NCBI RefSeq assembly: GCF_025370785.1
Contig: NZ_JAMXFA010000003.1
Location: forward strand, 241,783-305,782
DNA from: Laspinema olomoucense D3b
GTDB lineage: Bacteria > Cyanobacteriota > Cyanobacteriia > Cyanobacteriales > Laspinemataceae
Direction: 5' to 3'
Length of the DNA stretch: 64,000 nt
Below the pieces are notes generated by a model, which had not been told where the DNA came from, searched no databases, and worked only from the letters and a program-made list of their open reading frames with translations. Each line of letters begins with the position of its first letter. Position 1 is the first letter of the stretch. The translations under genes and the position numbers were made by a program. Positions 17,953 to 26,958 of this stretch are shown here, piece by piece.

Positions 17953-18558
17953 ATGAATTTAGAATCAGAACCTGAAACGCAAAAAACCCTGGTGGTTGCC
18001 ACGAGCAATCCCGGTAAGCTGGAAGAAATGGAGGCATATTTGGGAGAATTGGGCTGGGAATTGCAGCTCAAACCCCCGGAAATTGACGTAGAGGAGACTG
18101 GCGAGACCTTTATGGAAAATGCAGTCCTCAAAGCGTCACAGGTGGCGATCGCGACGGGACAATGGGCGATCGCAGATGATTCGGGGTTGTCTGTGGATGC
18201 TCTCGATGGCAGTCCCGGGATTTTTTCCGCTCGTTATGGCGCAACGGATCCGGAGCGAATTGAGCGCCTGCTGTTTGAGTTAGGCAGTGAACTGAACCGA
18301 GAGGCCCAGTTTGTCTGTGCGATCGCGATCGCCCGTCCCGATGGTTCTATTGCATTACAAGCTGAAGGGATTTGTCCGGGCAGGATCCTCCATCGTCCCC
18401 GAGGAAATAATGGTTTTGGTTACGACCCAATTTTTTACCACACCGAACAGCGTCAGTCCTTTGCGGAAATGGACCCCCAGACTAAAAAACGTCTGAGTCA
18501 TCGCGGTCAAGCTTTTAATATTCTCCTGCCTCAGTTAGCTACCTTAGATTTAGAATAG
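17953..18558 (+). CDS. rdgB: RdgB/HAM1 non-canonical purine NTP pyrophosphatase
   Basis: 201 residues, usual length. It hydrolyses dITP, ITP and XTP to monophosphates and so keeps deaminated purines out of DNA. Motifs are TSNPGKLEE at 18-26, GETFMENA at 50-57, DDSGL at 75-79, FGYDPIF and the C-terminal SHRGQA. ATG start. The spacer from the mutase gene carries a GC-rich GGGGAGGGTTAGGGTGGGG element seen in variant form elsewhere in the window. Confidence 0.96.
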   Translation: MNLESEPETQKTLVVATSNPGKLEEMEAYLGELGWELQLKPPEIDVEETGETFMENAVLKASQVAIATGQWAIADDSGLSVDALDGSPGIFSARYGATDPERIERLLFELGSELNREAQFVCAIAIARPDGSIALQAEGICPGRILHRPRGNNGFGYDPIFYHTEQRQSFAEMDPQTKKRLSHRGQAFNILLPQLATLDLE

Positions 18559-18642
18559 ACCTCTTGCCAAAAACAGGATTGCTCCCCCTTTCCCCCCTTA
18601 AAAACGCCAATCGGCTGCACAGAAGGAAAGCAAGAAGTTTAA

Positions 18643-18677
18643 TAAAAAATCCCCCTCCAACTGAGGTTGGGGGGAGA
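18643..18677 (-). terminator. Terminator downstream of glnB
   Basis: On the minus strand, a C/G-rich hairpin (arms around a TCA loop, GTTGGAGGGGGA side last) is followed by TTTTTTATT. It lies about 60 bases after the glnB stop codon. Confidence 0.65.
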
Positions 18678-18735
18678 TTTGAGGAGAACGGAGAATTGAG
18701 TCTCAATTGGGGAGTCTTAATTCTGTCTAAGGGGT

Positions 18736-19086
<351 letters not shown>

Positions 19087-19127
19087 TCACGCTGTTTAAC
19101 TGCTGATTGCGTAACCTGCATCGTACC

Positions 19128-19170
19128 TTAGTATCACCGCCCTGTCCTGATTTTTTGTAGTTTTTGATAC
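19128..19170 (-). promoter_or_regulatory. NtcA-activated promoter of glnB
   Basis: On the minus strand GTATCAAAAACTAC (19170-19157) is an exact GTA-N8-TAC NtcA site. TACTAA (19133-19128) follows 23 bases later as the -10 box, which is the spacing of class II NtcA promoters where the site replaces the -35 box. Confidence 0.8.
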
Positions 19171-19286
19171 AGAAATCCGGGATTAAGGTACCAGTTAGGT
19201 GGGGATCCAGGAAAATTGCGGGGGTCAATCAATCGAGTTGCTCCCACCTAATCCCCCTCGACTTCGCGATCGCCCCAGAAGAAAGC

Positions 19287-19652
19287 CTAGATTTTAGGCG
19301 CTTGAAATTCAAACCCGTATGCATCGGCATATCGGTGCAAAAATCTCATTACCCGTTCCCATGCTTCATCAGAAGTTACCTCAAATGAACATTCCGCTTG
19401 GGACAGATTATCATCATCAACAAATTGAAATTTCATGCCATTGGGAGTGACTTTAATTTCCCCTTCTTCATCACACAAATTTAAGGTTTCTATTTTATTG
19501 ATAAAGCTACGGCCTTTTTCCATAGCTTGCACCCGTTCAAACAGTAATACTACAGTTTTCGTTCCCGAGTTTCGGCCTTTTCGCAGACTAATTCCGCCGA
19601 GTTCCTCATCTAATCCCTTGATAAATTGTACGGAGACACTCACGAGTCGCAC
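19287..19652 (-). CDS. psb28-2: Photosystem II assembly factor Psb28, Psb28-2 type
   Basis: 121 residues from a GTG start. Psb28 proteins bind the cytoplasmic face of CP47-containing PSII assembly intermediates. Visible family features are VQFIKGLDEE near the N-terminus, TVVLLFERVQA, the DEEGEI turn, and the C-terminal WERVMRFLHRYADAYG helix. The GLDEE opening and the longer spacing match Psb28-2 better than canonical Psb28; that sub-assignment is from memory. It lies on the same strand upstream of glnB with a 212-base gap holding the glnB promoter. Confidence 0.85.
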   Translation of the reverse strand: MRLVSVSVQFIKGLDEELGGISLRKGRNSGTKTVVLLFERVQAMEKGRSFINKIETLNLCDEEGEIKVTPNGMKFQFVDDDNLSQAECSFEVTSDEAWERVMRFLHRYADAYGFEFQAPKI

Positions 19653-20160
19653 CCGCCTAAACGTCTCTCTTATTGTAGCATTTTAGAGGGGCGATCGCTC
19701 TTAAGATTTACCCTCTCTAGAGTTTGACTTCTCCCCTAGAGCAAACTCAAACCCTCGATAGTGGATGGGACCGAGGGCCACAGCCTAGGGATGAGATCCA
19801 GGGGACAAGAAACCGCGTTTAAAGCCAAGCCAGGGTGGAAAATTCGCCTAGACTGAATCAATCCGGTTTTTAACTTCTACTGAACCGAGGTCCTAGGAGA
19901 AGGGTAGAAAATGAGCATAAAAAATTTCCCTCAATTTTCGCTACACCAGAGGGACGTTCATCGAAATTTTCTCCCCTTCGATGATTTTGGGGGCCGGGAA
20001 AATAAATTATTGAGAGATTAAAAGCTAAAGGGTGCTGACAGGTTGAGGAACTGACCCCACCAGGCAGCATCCGAATATAAAATCGGACAAAATGAATAAT
20101 AAGGATACCGTAGTCACTGCTAAAAGTCAGAAGCAGGTTTTTTTATAAGTGGGTCGGAGT
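19653..20160. other. Intergenic region
   Basis: No gene, terminator or clear repeat. A partial relative of the AAACC-GG-TTT repeat occurs near 19808. A minus frame at 19870-20070 has no support. Confidence 0.5.
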
Positions 20161-20361
20161 TCAATCGCTCAGCTGGAGCCATCCCCGGCGGACGTTATAA
20201 AGCACTCGGTCAATGATGGCTTGTTCATCTTCGCTCAAGCAATCTTTTAAAAGAGCGGCTTTAAGCTGTTGGCGATCGGCACGAGTGACCACATTAGAAA
20301 ACATGACTTGACCGTATAATTCTTCCAGCGGGACTTGAGACATGGCTGCAGTTAGTTCCAT
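20161..20361 (-). CDS. Small conserved cyanobacterial protein
   Basis: 66 residues. The pattern ADRQQLKAALLKDCLSEDE, then IDRVLYNVRRGWLQL, recurs in small cyanobacterial proteins that I remember as conserved but uncharacterised. ATG start; a second ATG at codon 7 is possible. The upstream AAAAGAAC is a weak ribosome binding site. The basic helix-helix arrangement could bind nucleic acid or a partner protein, but this is a guess. Confidence 0.7.
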   Translation of the reverse strand: MELTAAMSQVPLEELYGQVMFSNVVTRADRQQLKAALLKDCLSEDEQAIIDRVLYNVRRGWLQLSD

Positions 20362-20837
20362 TGTTCTTTTGGAAACCTATAATTTCCACTGAAAATCGGT
20401 AGGATCAATATGATATAGATCTTAGCGATTCTGCTTTTCTACGATGCGATCGCATCCGGCCTATGGGTGTGATCTAGATCGTGACCCCCGAGGATCTCCG
20501 TCATTGAAGTAGATCCGAAAACCGTATATTGAAAAAAACAGCGAGGGAAGGCCAGTCCGCAGTTGCTACAGACGCCTCATTTCGGGTCTCTACATCCGGC
20601 CAAGGTGGGTCCCCACCCTAACCCCCGTTCCTAAGGGGACCGGAGTCGGAGCGTGACTGCTGTATTTTTACCTCTGAGGTCACCCAATTGTCTACACTGA
20701 ATACCAGCACCATTATCTCTGGTTCAAGCTCACAAATCCGAGTTTTTATGATTGACAGGAGCAAAGTTTGGGGTCTACTCGGCGTTTTTGGCCCCTCCAG
20801 GGCAACCAAGCGCGAATAATAACAGGCAGAAGGGGAT
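20362..20837. other. Divergent intergenic region
   Basis: Separates the small protein (minus) and the HD hydrolase (plus). It contains a GGTGGG/CCCACC dyad near 20603-20620 in a GC-rich repeat-like stretch, and AGAAGGGG just before the ATG at 20838. The frame at 20618-20851 is unsupported. Confidence 0.45.
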
Positions 20838-21680
20838 ATGTTTAATACCACGGAAATCTTGATTGATGACTTCGTGCGCCAGCTTAAAGCAGGCTATGCT
20901 CGGACATACGGGGGTTTGAAACCAGACTATGCAGATATTATCGGTTGGGCGGGCCACATGGCCCTAGAGAACCTAGCAAATACCGATGCCTTGTACCACA
21001 ATATCGAACACACCATTAACATCACGTTAGTGGGACAAGAGATCTTGCGGGGGAAACACATCCGTGAGGGGGGCGTTTCCTGTGAAGATTGGCTGCACTT
21101 TATCATTTCTCTGGTCTGCCACGATATCGGCTATGTCAAAGGGGTTTGCAAACAGGATCAAACTGCTGCTGGGATCTATGCCACGGGTTGCAATGGCGAA
21201 ACGGTAACTCTACCGGAAGGGGCGACCTCTGCCAGCTTGACTCCCTATCGAGTCGATCGCGATAAGCTGTTTATTCAAGAGCGCTTTGGCGGCCATAAAC
21301 TGATTGATGCCGAAGCCCTCAAGCGGAATATTGAACTAACGCGGTTTCCCATGCCGGTGGTTGAAGATTCTCAGGAAAATGGCACTTATCCGGGACTGGT
21401 GCGGGCGGCGGCCCTAGTTGGCCAACTCAGCGATCCCAGATATTTGAAAAAGATTAGTGCGCTGTTCTATGAATTTGAAGAAATTGGCATGAATGCAAAG
21501 CTCGGGTATGAAAACCCGGGGGATCTGCGGGCTAAATATCCTCGGGTTTATTGGGAAAGCGTTTATCCTTACATTCAGGAAGCTCTACCTTACTTAGGGT
21601 TGACCCAACAAGGACAGCAGGTTTTAGCCAATCTGTATGCGAATGTGTTTGTGATTGAGCATGAAAATATTCATTCGTGA
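20838..21680 (+). CDS. HD-domain metal-dependent phosphohydrolase
   Basis: 280 residues, soluble. Metal ligands are visible as H54 and H58 in YHNIEHT and as His95-Asp96 in CHDIGY, the HD signature. A long insert with a Cys-containing GVCKQDQTAAGIY loop follows, then helical sequence. HD enzymes hydrolyse phosphate esters of nucleotides or signalling nucleotides; the substrate cannot be derived here. GAAGGGG lies close upstream of the ATG. The gene precedes rpmF, but a 135-base gap argues against a tight operon. Confidence 0.88.
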   Translation: MFNTTEILIDDFVRQLKAGYARTYGGLKPDYADIIGWAGHMALENLANTDALYHNIEHTINITLVGQEILRGKHIREGGVSCEDWLHFIISLVCHDIGYVKGVCKQDQTAAGIYATGCNGETVTLPEGATSASLTPYRVDRDKLFIQERFGGHKLIDAEALKRNIELTRFPMPVVEDSQENGTYPGLVRAAALVGQLSDPRYLKKISALFYEFEEIGMNAKLGYENPGDLRAKYPRVYWESVYPYIQEALPYLGLTQQGQQVLANLYANVFVIEHENIHS

Positions 21681-21815
21681 GGACCCCGGGCAAAAACTGG
21701 GTAGGGGGTGAAATTTTTTTACCCCAGATAGCCGCAAACGACTCTCGGTGCGATCGCAGAGTCAAGATTATGGCTTAAAATGGAAAGGTTGTCAAAAATT
21801 TGAGTCATTCAGGTT

Positions 21816-21995
21816 ATGGCGGTTCCCAAGAAGAAAACCTCGAAATCCAAGCGCGATAAACGTAAAGCCACTTGGAAGAACAAAGCAGCTTTGCAAGCTC
21901 AAAAAGCCCTGTCCCTCGGCAAGTCGGTATTGACCGGACGTTCTACGGGTTTTGTCTATCCTTCTGACGAAGATGACGAGGACGAAGAATCCTAA
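21816..21995 (+). CDS. rpmF: 50S ribosomal protein L32
   Basis: 59 residues. It begins [20 protein letters not shown], the classic bL32 N-terminus, and ends in an acidic DEDDEDEES tail common in cyanobacteria. It lacks the zinc-binding cysteines, as many cyanobacterial L32 proteins do. Start ATG 21816, stop TAA 21993-21995. Confidence 0.95.
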   Translation: MAVPKKKTSKSKRDKRKATWKNKAALQAQKALSLGKSVLTGRSTGFVYPSDEDDEDEES

Positions 21996-22116
21996 AAGTA
22001 GGGGTTCATTGATGGTCAAGACGCGGGCGATCGCGTCTTGCTATCAGTTAAATGCAAAAATCAAGCATGAAGCATTGCCGTTTGTCAAGTGCTTGATGCT
22101 TAATTTTTTAGGAGGC

Positions 22117-23292
22117 TCAGACGCCAGTCTTGGCGGCAGGCAAAATGATCATCGCGTCCCCAAAGGAATAAAAGCGATACTCTTGGGCGATCGCCTCCTG
22201 ATACAAATCCAACAGGCGATCGCGTCCCACTAATGCACTCACCAACATCAGCAAGCTCGATTTGGGTAGGTGAAAATTTGTAATCAATCCATCAACGACC
22301 CGCCACTGATATCCCGGATAGATAAATAAATCCGTCTTGCCACAAAACGGCTGCAATTCCCCGGAAACGGCTGCCCCTTCCAGCGATCGCACCCCGGTGG
22401 TCCCCACCGCAATCACTCGATTCCCCCGCGCTTTCGTCTCGCGGATTTTTTCCACCGTTTCCGGCGGGACTTGCACCCACTCTTCATGCATTTGATGGCG
22501 GGTGACATCCTCAACCTCCACCGGGCGAAAGGTTCCCACTCCCACGTGCAAGGTGACAAAAGCCCGCTTAATTCCCTTTGCTTCCAGGCGATCGAGCAAT
22601 TCTTCCGTAAAGTGCAACCCCGCAGTGGGTGCAGCAGCGGATCCAGACTCTTCGGCATAAACCGTTTGATATTGGTCCGGTGACGCGACAGATTGGGTAA
22701 TATAAGGCGGTAACGGCACCTGTCCATAGGACTCCAGCAACTCCCGGACTGATGTCCCCGGTGCCGCCTCAAATTGTAAGATTCTCCCCCCAGTCGCTTC
22801 ATCGGTGGCTAATACCCTCGCCCGCAAGGTAGAGTTTGATAAAGGTTCGCCCTTGAGAGTGTCAGGGGCAGTAAACTGAATCAGCGCCCCAGGTTTTAAC
22901 CGCCGACCGGGTTTGACTAATCCTAACCACTGGTTATTCTCTTGTTCTTCTAACAGCAGGACCTCAACAGGTGTACCTGTGGATTTATAACCGTAGAGTC
23001 TAGCGGGCATCACCCGAGTATTGTTGAGAACCAGTAAGTCACCAGGTTCTAGGAGTTCTGGAAGGTCTCGGAATCGCCGATGCTGGTGACTGGTAGGGGA
23101 ATCCACCACCAGCAACCGAGAGCTATCCCGAGGGGTTACCGGATTCTGAGCGATTCGGTCTTCCGGCAGGTGGTAGTCATATCCGGATAGGGTGCGATCG
23201 CCCCCGGTATTACTGTGGGTTGGGCCGTTGAGGGCGTTGACCGGGGATGTTAGGGTCTCAGAATCCATTTCGTTAGGTAACATACTTGTCAT
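22117..23292 (-). CDS. queA: S-adenosylmethionine:tRNA ribosyltransferase-isomerase
   Basis: 391 residues. QueA transfers the ribosyl group of SAM to preQ1 in tRNA, making epoxyqueuosine. Family motifs are [75 protein letters not shown] and [16 protein letters not shown]. The N-terminal 35 residues before [10 protein letters not shown] are not conserved, so the true start may be a later Met (codon 8). No other queuosine gene is in the window. The upstream AT-rich 23335-23400 stretch probably holds its promoter. Confidence 0.96.
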   Translation of the reverse strand: MTSMLPNEMDSETLTSPVNALNGPTHSNTGGDRTLSGYDYHLPEDRIAQNPVTPRDSSRLLVVDSPTSHQHRRFRDLPELLEPGDLLVLNNTRVMPARLYGYKSTGTPVEVLLLEEQENNQWLGLVKPGRRLKPGALIQFTAPDTLKGEPLSNSTLRARVLATDEATGGRILQFEAAPGTSVRELLESYGQVPLPPYITQSVASPDQYQTVYAEESGSAAAPTAGLHFTEELLDRLEAKGIKRAFVTLHVGVGTFRPVEVEDVTRHQMHEEWVQVPPETVEKIRETKARGNRVIAVGTTGVRSLEGAAVSGELQPFCGKTDLFIYPGYQWRVVDGLITNFHLPKSSLLMLVSALVGRDRLLDLYQEAIAQEYRFYSFGDAMIILPAAKTGV

Positions 23293-23856
23293 CCCAAAAA
23301 GGGATTTATTCCGTTGAATCTGTGCTAAGATAGAAGATTATAATATAAGGTTTGGCTAATTAAACTTTTATTTTTAAAATCTGCTAAATTGAATAAAAGG
23401 AGAGTGAAGGGATGAGAGAAACCTGCCGATAAATACCTAGGATAGTTTAAGAAAGCTTTAACAAAAGGGAATCTCTGGGTAAGTGTAAGAACTTGGGTAG
23501 ACTTCCCCATATCATCAGAGGGATATTACCCATGTTAGAAAAACCAAGCGATCGCCACAATAGAAGGTGAAGCTTTGAGAGTTACGCGATCGAAGGATGA
23601 CAAGGACAGGGGTGAATTGAATAAAAGCAGAGCAACCTATACACAAAGTTGGCAAAATCTCCAGATTTTTACCAGCGAACCTTTCCTGTAAAGTCACATC
23701 TCTAAGAAAGTTCAATTCTTCCCTACTTCAGTTAAGTTTCTTCTTAATTCGATGAGAACGCAAAGCATCTGGATTCCTTTCCTAGCACTGGCCTGAACTC
23801 ATGTAGCCATATTTTCCCTGGCGCTACAAAGTCCAAAGGCTAGAGTTATTAAAGCT
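23293..23856. other. Intergenic region, AT-rich near queA
   Basis: Frames at 23325-23510 and 23515-23715 (minus) are unsupported. No terminator or repeat beyond single HIP1 sites was seen. Confidence 0.45.
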
Positions 23857-24354
23857 TTGCTAGGGATGGGGAAAGCTAGGTTCATGGAGCCAACAAGCAA
23901 TCAACTAACCCACAGGACAACCCAGATGACTCATTATTGTCCCAGAATACGGAAATTGGTGAAGATGGATTACCTCTATCACCTGGCAAATGCCAGTCTA
24001 ACCCTAAGAGTTGCGGAATATCTCAACACCAGCGCGAATCTGCCGGTGCGTTTCCTCACCGTGATTCATCAAATTGACGGATGGATTGTGCGGGTGAAAA
24101 TGAATCACCCCCTGAAAGCGCAGCAGGATGGGGATTTTCGAGCCTTTATGAATGAACTAGGAATCCCCGGTCAACCGAGTATCCGCTTGCAAATGGCGCT
24201 GTGGGCATTGGAAAACGAACAGTCTCCCATTGAGGTGATGCGTCGCTATCAGATTGCGGTTGTCTCTCACGGTCATCCTGACTTGAGTGAAATTGAGGAA
24301 TTTCGCGAACAATTTGTGCAAGGGTTGGGGTATTGTCCGGAAACTTTAGCATAA
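23857..24354 (+). CDS. Hypothetical protein
   Basis: 165 residues from ATG 23857; ATG 23887 (MEPTSN) or ATG 23929 (MTHYCPRIRKL) are possible later starts. It is a soluble mixed alpha/beta protein with a short strand pair (RFLTVIHQIDGWIVRVKM) followed by helices and a C-terminal EIEEFREQFVQGLGYCPE. No family recognised and no catalytic motif. It converges with yraN. Confidence 0.65.
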   Translation: MLGMGKARFMEPTSNQLTHRTTQMTHYCPRIRKLVKMDYLYHLANASLTLRVAEYLNTSANLPVRFLTVIHQIDGWIVRVKMNHPLKAQQDGDFRAFMNELGIPGQPSIRLQMALWALENEQSPIEVMRRYQIAVVSHGHPDLSEIEEFREQFVQGLGYCPETLA

Positions 24355-24413
24355 ACCGGGCCAATTCCCACAACTGAACTCTCGTCCCCGGGACACATTA
24401 GGGGGTTTCGATT

Positions 24414-24959
24414 TTAGGCATCGAACGCTCCACAAATATAATCATGCAGGGTAAAGCAATAGTCTGTAGTGGGTTGGGATTGACCTGCGCGATCGCCTGG
24501 GAGATTAACCCCTGACTGGGGCGATCGCCTTTGGCGGTGATACTGGACCAAAGCTACATCAAACCGACAGGGAAACTCAGCTAACTCCGGATGTTCCGCT
24601 AAAAATAACTGGGCGGTTTGGATCAGTTTGGCTTGCTTCCCCGGCGAAATGGCCAGCAGACCCCCGGCATCCCAACTCCCTGGCGATCGCGTTTTGACTT
24701 CCACAAATGCCAACAGACCCCCCTCACTCCGGACTAAATGAGGGGAGAGATCTCCCTTGACAACCGGCTTACTTTGTGTTGTATAAGAATACTGCCCAGC
24801 AATCAGATCAATTTCCCCCCAGCGACAGCGCCAACGTCGGGCCCAAATCTCCCATCCCTTATCCAGTAACCATTGAGCAACAAACGCTTCACCCCACAAA
24901 CCAGGAGTGGGATTTTGATCAGCCGGAATACTGAACCACAGGGGAGAAGAGGCAGACAT
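24414..24959 (-). CDS. yraN: YraN family (UPF0102) putative endonuclease
   Basis: 181 residues, longer than the 120-residue norm because of an insert (residues about 60-80) and a C-terminal extension. The family core is present: [36 protein letters not shown] and a later GKQAKL helix, which together give the E...D...ExK arrangement of Holliday-junction-resolvase-like nucleases. Function in vivo is not established for the family. ATG start. Confidence 0.88.
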   Translation of the reverse strand: MSASSPLWFSIPADQNPTPGLWGEAFVAQWLLDKGWEIWARRWRCRWGEIDLIAGQYSYTTQSKPVVKGDLSPHLVRSEGGLLAFVEVKTRSPGSWDAGGLLAISPGKQAKLIQTAQLFLAEHPELAEFPCRFDVALVQYHRQRRSPQSGVNLPGDRAGQSQPTTDYCFTLHDYICGAFDA

Positions 24960-25079
24960 CAGACAACTCCAGGGTTACTCTTGCTGGTAAAATAACAACG
25001 GATACTTGAATTTTCTTTGTCTTAAAAAATTATCCCTCCCATCGCGCAGGAGTCACTTTTGGATCGACGAAACGAACGT

Positions 25080-25610
25080 ATGAAAAATTGGTTTTGTAAC
25101 TGGGGTTGGACTCGGGTCATGAGTCTGGTTGTTTCGGTACTGGTTTGGCTCTTGGCAGTCGGAACAGTTGCCACCCTGACCACAGCTTATCCTCCCGAGG
25201 CTCTAGCCCAAAACTATAACAAAGAAAACCTCCTCGGTGTGGATTTTTCCGGTCGCGACCTTACCCAAGCCAGCTTTAACCACGCTAACCTGCGTAAAAG
25301 TAACTTAAGTCATGCCAACTTGCAAGGGGCCAGCTTATTTGCCGCCCACCTAGAAGAGGCAAATTTAGAAGGTGCAAACCTGAGTAACGCCACCTTAGAT
25401 ACGGCCCGGTTTATCAAATCAAACCTCAAAAATGCCATTCTCGAAGGGTCTTTTGCCTTCAGTGCCAAATTTAACGGGGCCAACATCGAAGGCGCAGATT
25501 TTACCGATGTTTACCTGCGCGATGATGCCACTGCTATCCTCTGTGAACTGGCTACCGGGACCAATCCTGTTACGGGACGCAACACCCGCGATACCCTTTA
25601 TTGCGATTAG
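25080..25610 (+). CDS. Exported pentapeptide-repeat protein
   Basis: 176 residues from ATG 25080; a TTG seven codons upstream is less likely. A signal peptide with the core VMSLVVSVLVWLLAVGTVATL ends near AEALAQ-like PPEALAQ. About twenty pentapeptides of A(N/D)Lxx type (LLGVDFSGRDLTQASF onwards) form a right-handed quadrilateral beta-helix. A C-terminal disulfide-capable pair (CELATG...DTLYCD) closes the fold. The likely location is the thylakoid lumen or periplasm, where cyanobacteria hold several such proteins of unknown role. Confidence 0.9.
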   Translation: MKNWFCNWGWTRVMSLVVSVLVWLLAVGTVATLTTAYPPEALAQNYNKENLLGVDFSGRDLTQASFNHANLRKSNLSHANLQGASLFAAHLEEANLEGANLSNATLDTARFIKSNLKNAILEGSFAFSAKFNGANIEGADFTDVYLRDDATAILCELATGTNPVTGRNTRDTLYCD

Positions 25611-25997
25611 AACGGGTGGTGGTGAGGGATTAACAATTTCCTGCCCTGGAAGGGAGGCGATCGCCTGTTTTGGCTTCTCCTAGAACAGCACTTCTCGATT
25701 CAATCTGGAGGACAATCAACCGGGTTTCTTGCCAGATTTGTTGCCCATCGCCCTAGACTTGACCTCTGGCAAAATACTGGAGAGAACCCCCCAACCGATT
25801 GGCGGTATTAAGGGAGGCTTAAAAGAATTTTGCCAGAGGTTTACTTTCTGAAAAAACCCGGTTTTTACTCTCTACTCGACCAACCTCCTAAAGTTCTGCC
25901 GCCTCTAACCCCCGACTCCGGCAACTTCTCTCTAAAGATAGATGTGCGCTCTTGCGAGGTTCAGATAAAGTAGAAACATAGAAAATCTAAATAACAC

Positions 25998-26016
25998 AGA
26001 CCTCAAAGGTCTTTTT
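25998..26016 (+). terminator. Compact hairpin plus T-run
   Basis: AGACCT-CAA-AGGTCT followed by TTTT (part of the stem and tail share T residues). It is nearly 400 bases past the pentapeptide gene, so it may end a separate short transcript rather than that mRNA. Confidence 0.55.
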
Positions 26017-26035
26017 AACAAGTCACTATAACAGG

Positions 26036-26066
26036 CAGTCCTGTCAGAACCATTCTGGCAGGACTG
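26036..26066. repeat. Long near-perfect hairpin
   Basis: CAGTCCTGTCAGAA and TTCTGGCAGGACTG pair over 14 positions with one mismatch around a 3-base loop. No T-run follows, so it may be an RNA structure or protein site rather than a terminator. Confidence 0.6.
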
Positions 26067-26071
26067 TTGCA

Positions 26072-26108
26072 TTAAAATCCCCCCTTTCTCTGAGAGTTTG
26101 GGGGGATT
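26072..26108 (-). terminator. Terminator of the ferredoxin gene
   Basis: On the minus strand AATCCCCCC pairs with GGGGGGATT, followed by TTAAT. It lies about 70 bases after the ferredoxin stop codon. Confidence 0.65.
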
Positions 26109-26176
26109 AATCGGGAATGAGGTAAGAGCTCTATTTCCGAACTAGAGAGAGCATTACACTCAGAAACCCAGTGCTT

Positions 26177-26659
26177 TTAAGCTTCGCGAGTGCGGGCTAA
26201 ATATTGTCCGACTTGCAGGCGAACATCTTTGAGCTCAAGAATGACCGATCGCGTAATTAACTTACCCGATTCCACCACAATTTGACCCGTGATGGGATGT
26301 AAGAGATCTTGTTCGGTGCGCCGCCCGATGAGGGCCTCGATATCTTCAATCGCATCGAGATACATCCCTGTCGGGACTTCGACGACGACTCCTTCTCCGA
26401 GGATGCGGGACTGACAGGCGAGACGAGAGTTCATTTTGGCGGTGGTGATCACCTCTAGGGTGCGTTGTTCTCGGCGTCCCATTGGAGAGAGACTCTCCAT
26501 GCCTTGTTTGATAAACACATGGCAGGTGGCACATAATCCTCGCCCTCCACATTCTTTGAGTACGTGGAGATCTTCAGCGAGTAGGGCCGAGAGAATGTTA
26601 GCATTTGTCTGAACTTCGGTATCTTGGGCGATTGGTTCTAGGCGAACAGTTTTGACCAT
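26177..26659 (-). CDS. [2Fe-2S] ferredoxin with C-terminal extension
   Basis: 160 residues from ATG 26659 (MVKTVRLEP); the frame extends 28 codons further upstream but that part is not ferredoxin-like. Cluster ligands are C37, C43, C46 (CGGRGLCATC) and C82 (RLACQS), the adrenodoxin/plant-type [2Fe-2S] spacing. After residue 100 an extra 60-residue domain follows (DAIEDIEALIGRRTEQDLLHP onwards), absent from photosynthetic PetF. That suggests a specialised electron donor rather than PetF. Isolated gene with its own terminator. Confidence 0.9.
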   Translation of the reverse strand: MVKTVRLEPIAQDTEVQTNANILSALLAEDLHVLKECGGRGLCATCHVFIKQGMESLSPMGRREQRTLEVITTAKMNSRLACQSRILGEGVVVEVPTGMYLDAIEDIEALIGRRTEQDLLHPITGQIVVESGKLITRSVILELKDVRLQVGQYLARTREA

Positions 26660-26958
26660 CTTATATTGGGTGATTTGTTGTGGGTTGTGGGGTTGATCAC
26701 GAGTTAGGGTAGATCCGGTTTTGAGTGTGCGGATAATGAGCAAGGGGACGGGCTTTTTTTGATATTAACCCTTGACAATTAAAGATAATTATGCTCACCC
26801 CGACCGATTGAAAAGTTGATGCACCCTGAAGGCTGGCTCAATCTTAATTATTGTGACATTGGCGGTTCAAGTCAGCAGGCCCGAGGCGGGGTGGAAAGCG
26901 GTCATTCGCAGGCAAAGGGATTTAGGATAGGAAGGGGCAACATACGCGGCGAGTTGGG

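Larger units (their letters stand above)
25611..26176. other. Intergenic region with three hairpins
   Basis: Contains two copies of the AAACCCGG repeat (25718-25731; 25852-25866), a terminator-like hairpin at 25998-26016, a long hairpin at 26036-26066 and the ferredoxin terminator at 26072-26108. No protein gene is supported. Confidence 0.6.

Noticed and set aside
26860..26885. GGTTCAAGTC, which resembles a tRNA T-loop
   Set aside because: No pairing T-stem, acceptor stem or anticodon arm around it. A similar GTTCGATTC near 13010 was rejected for the same reason.
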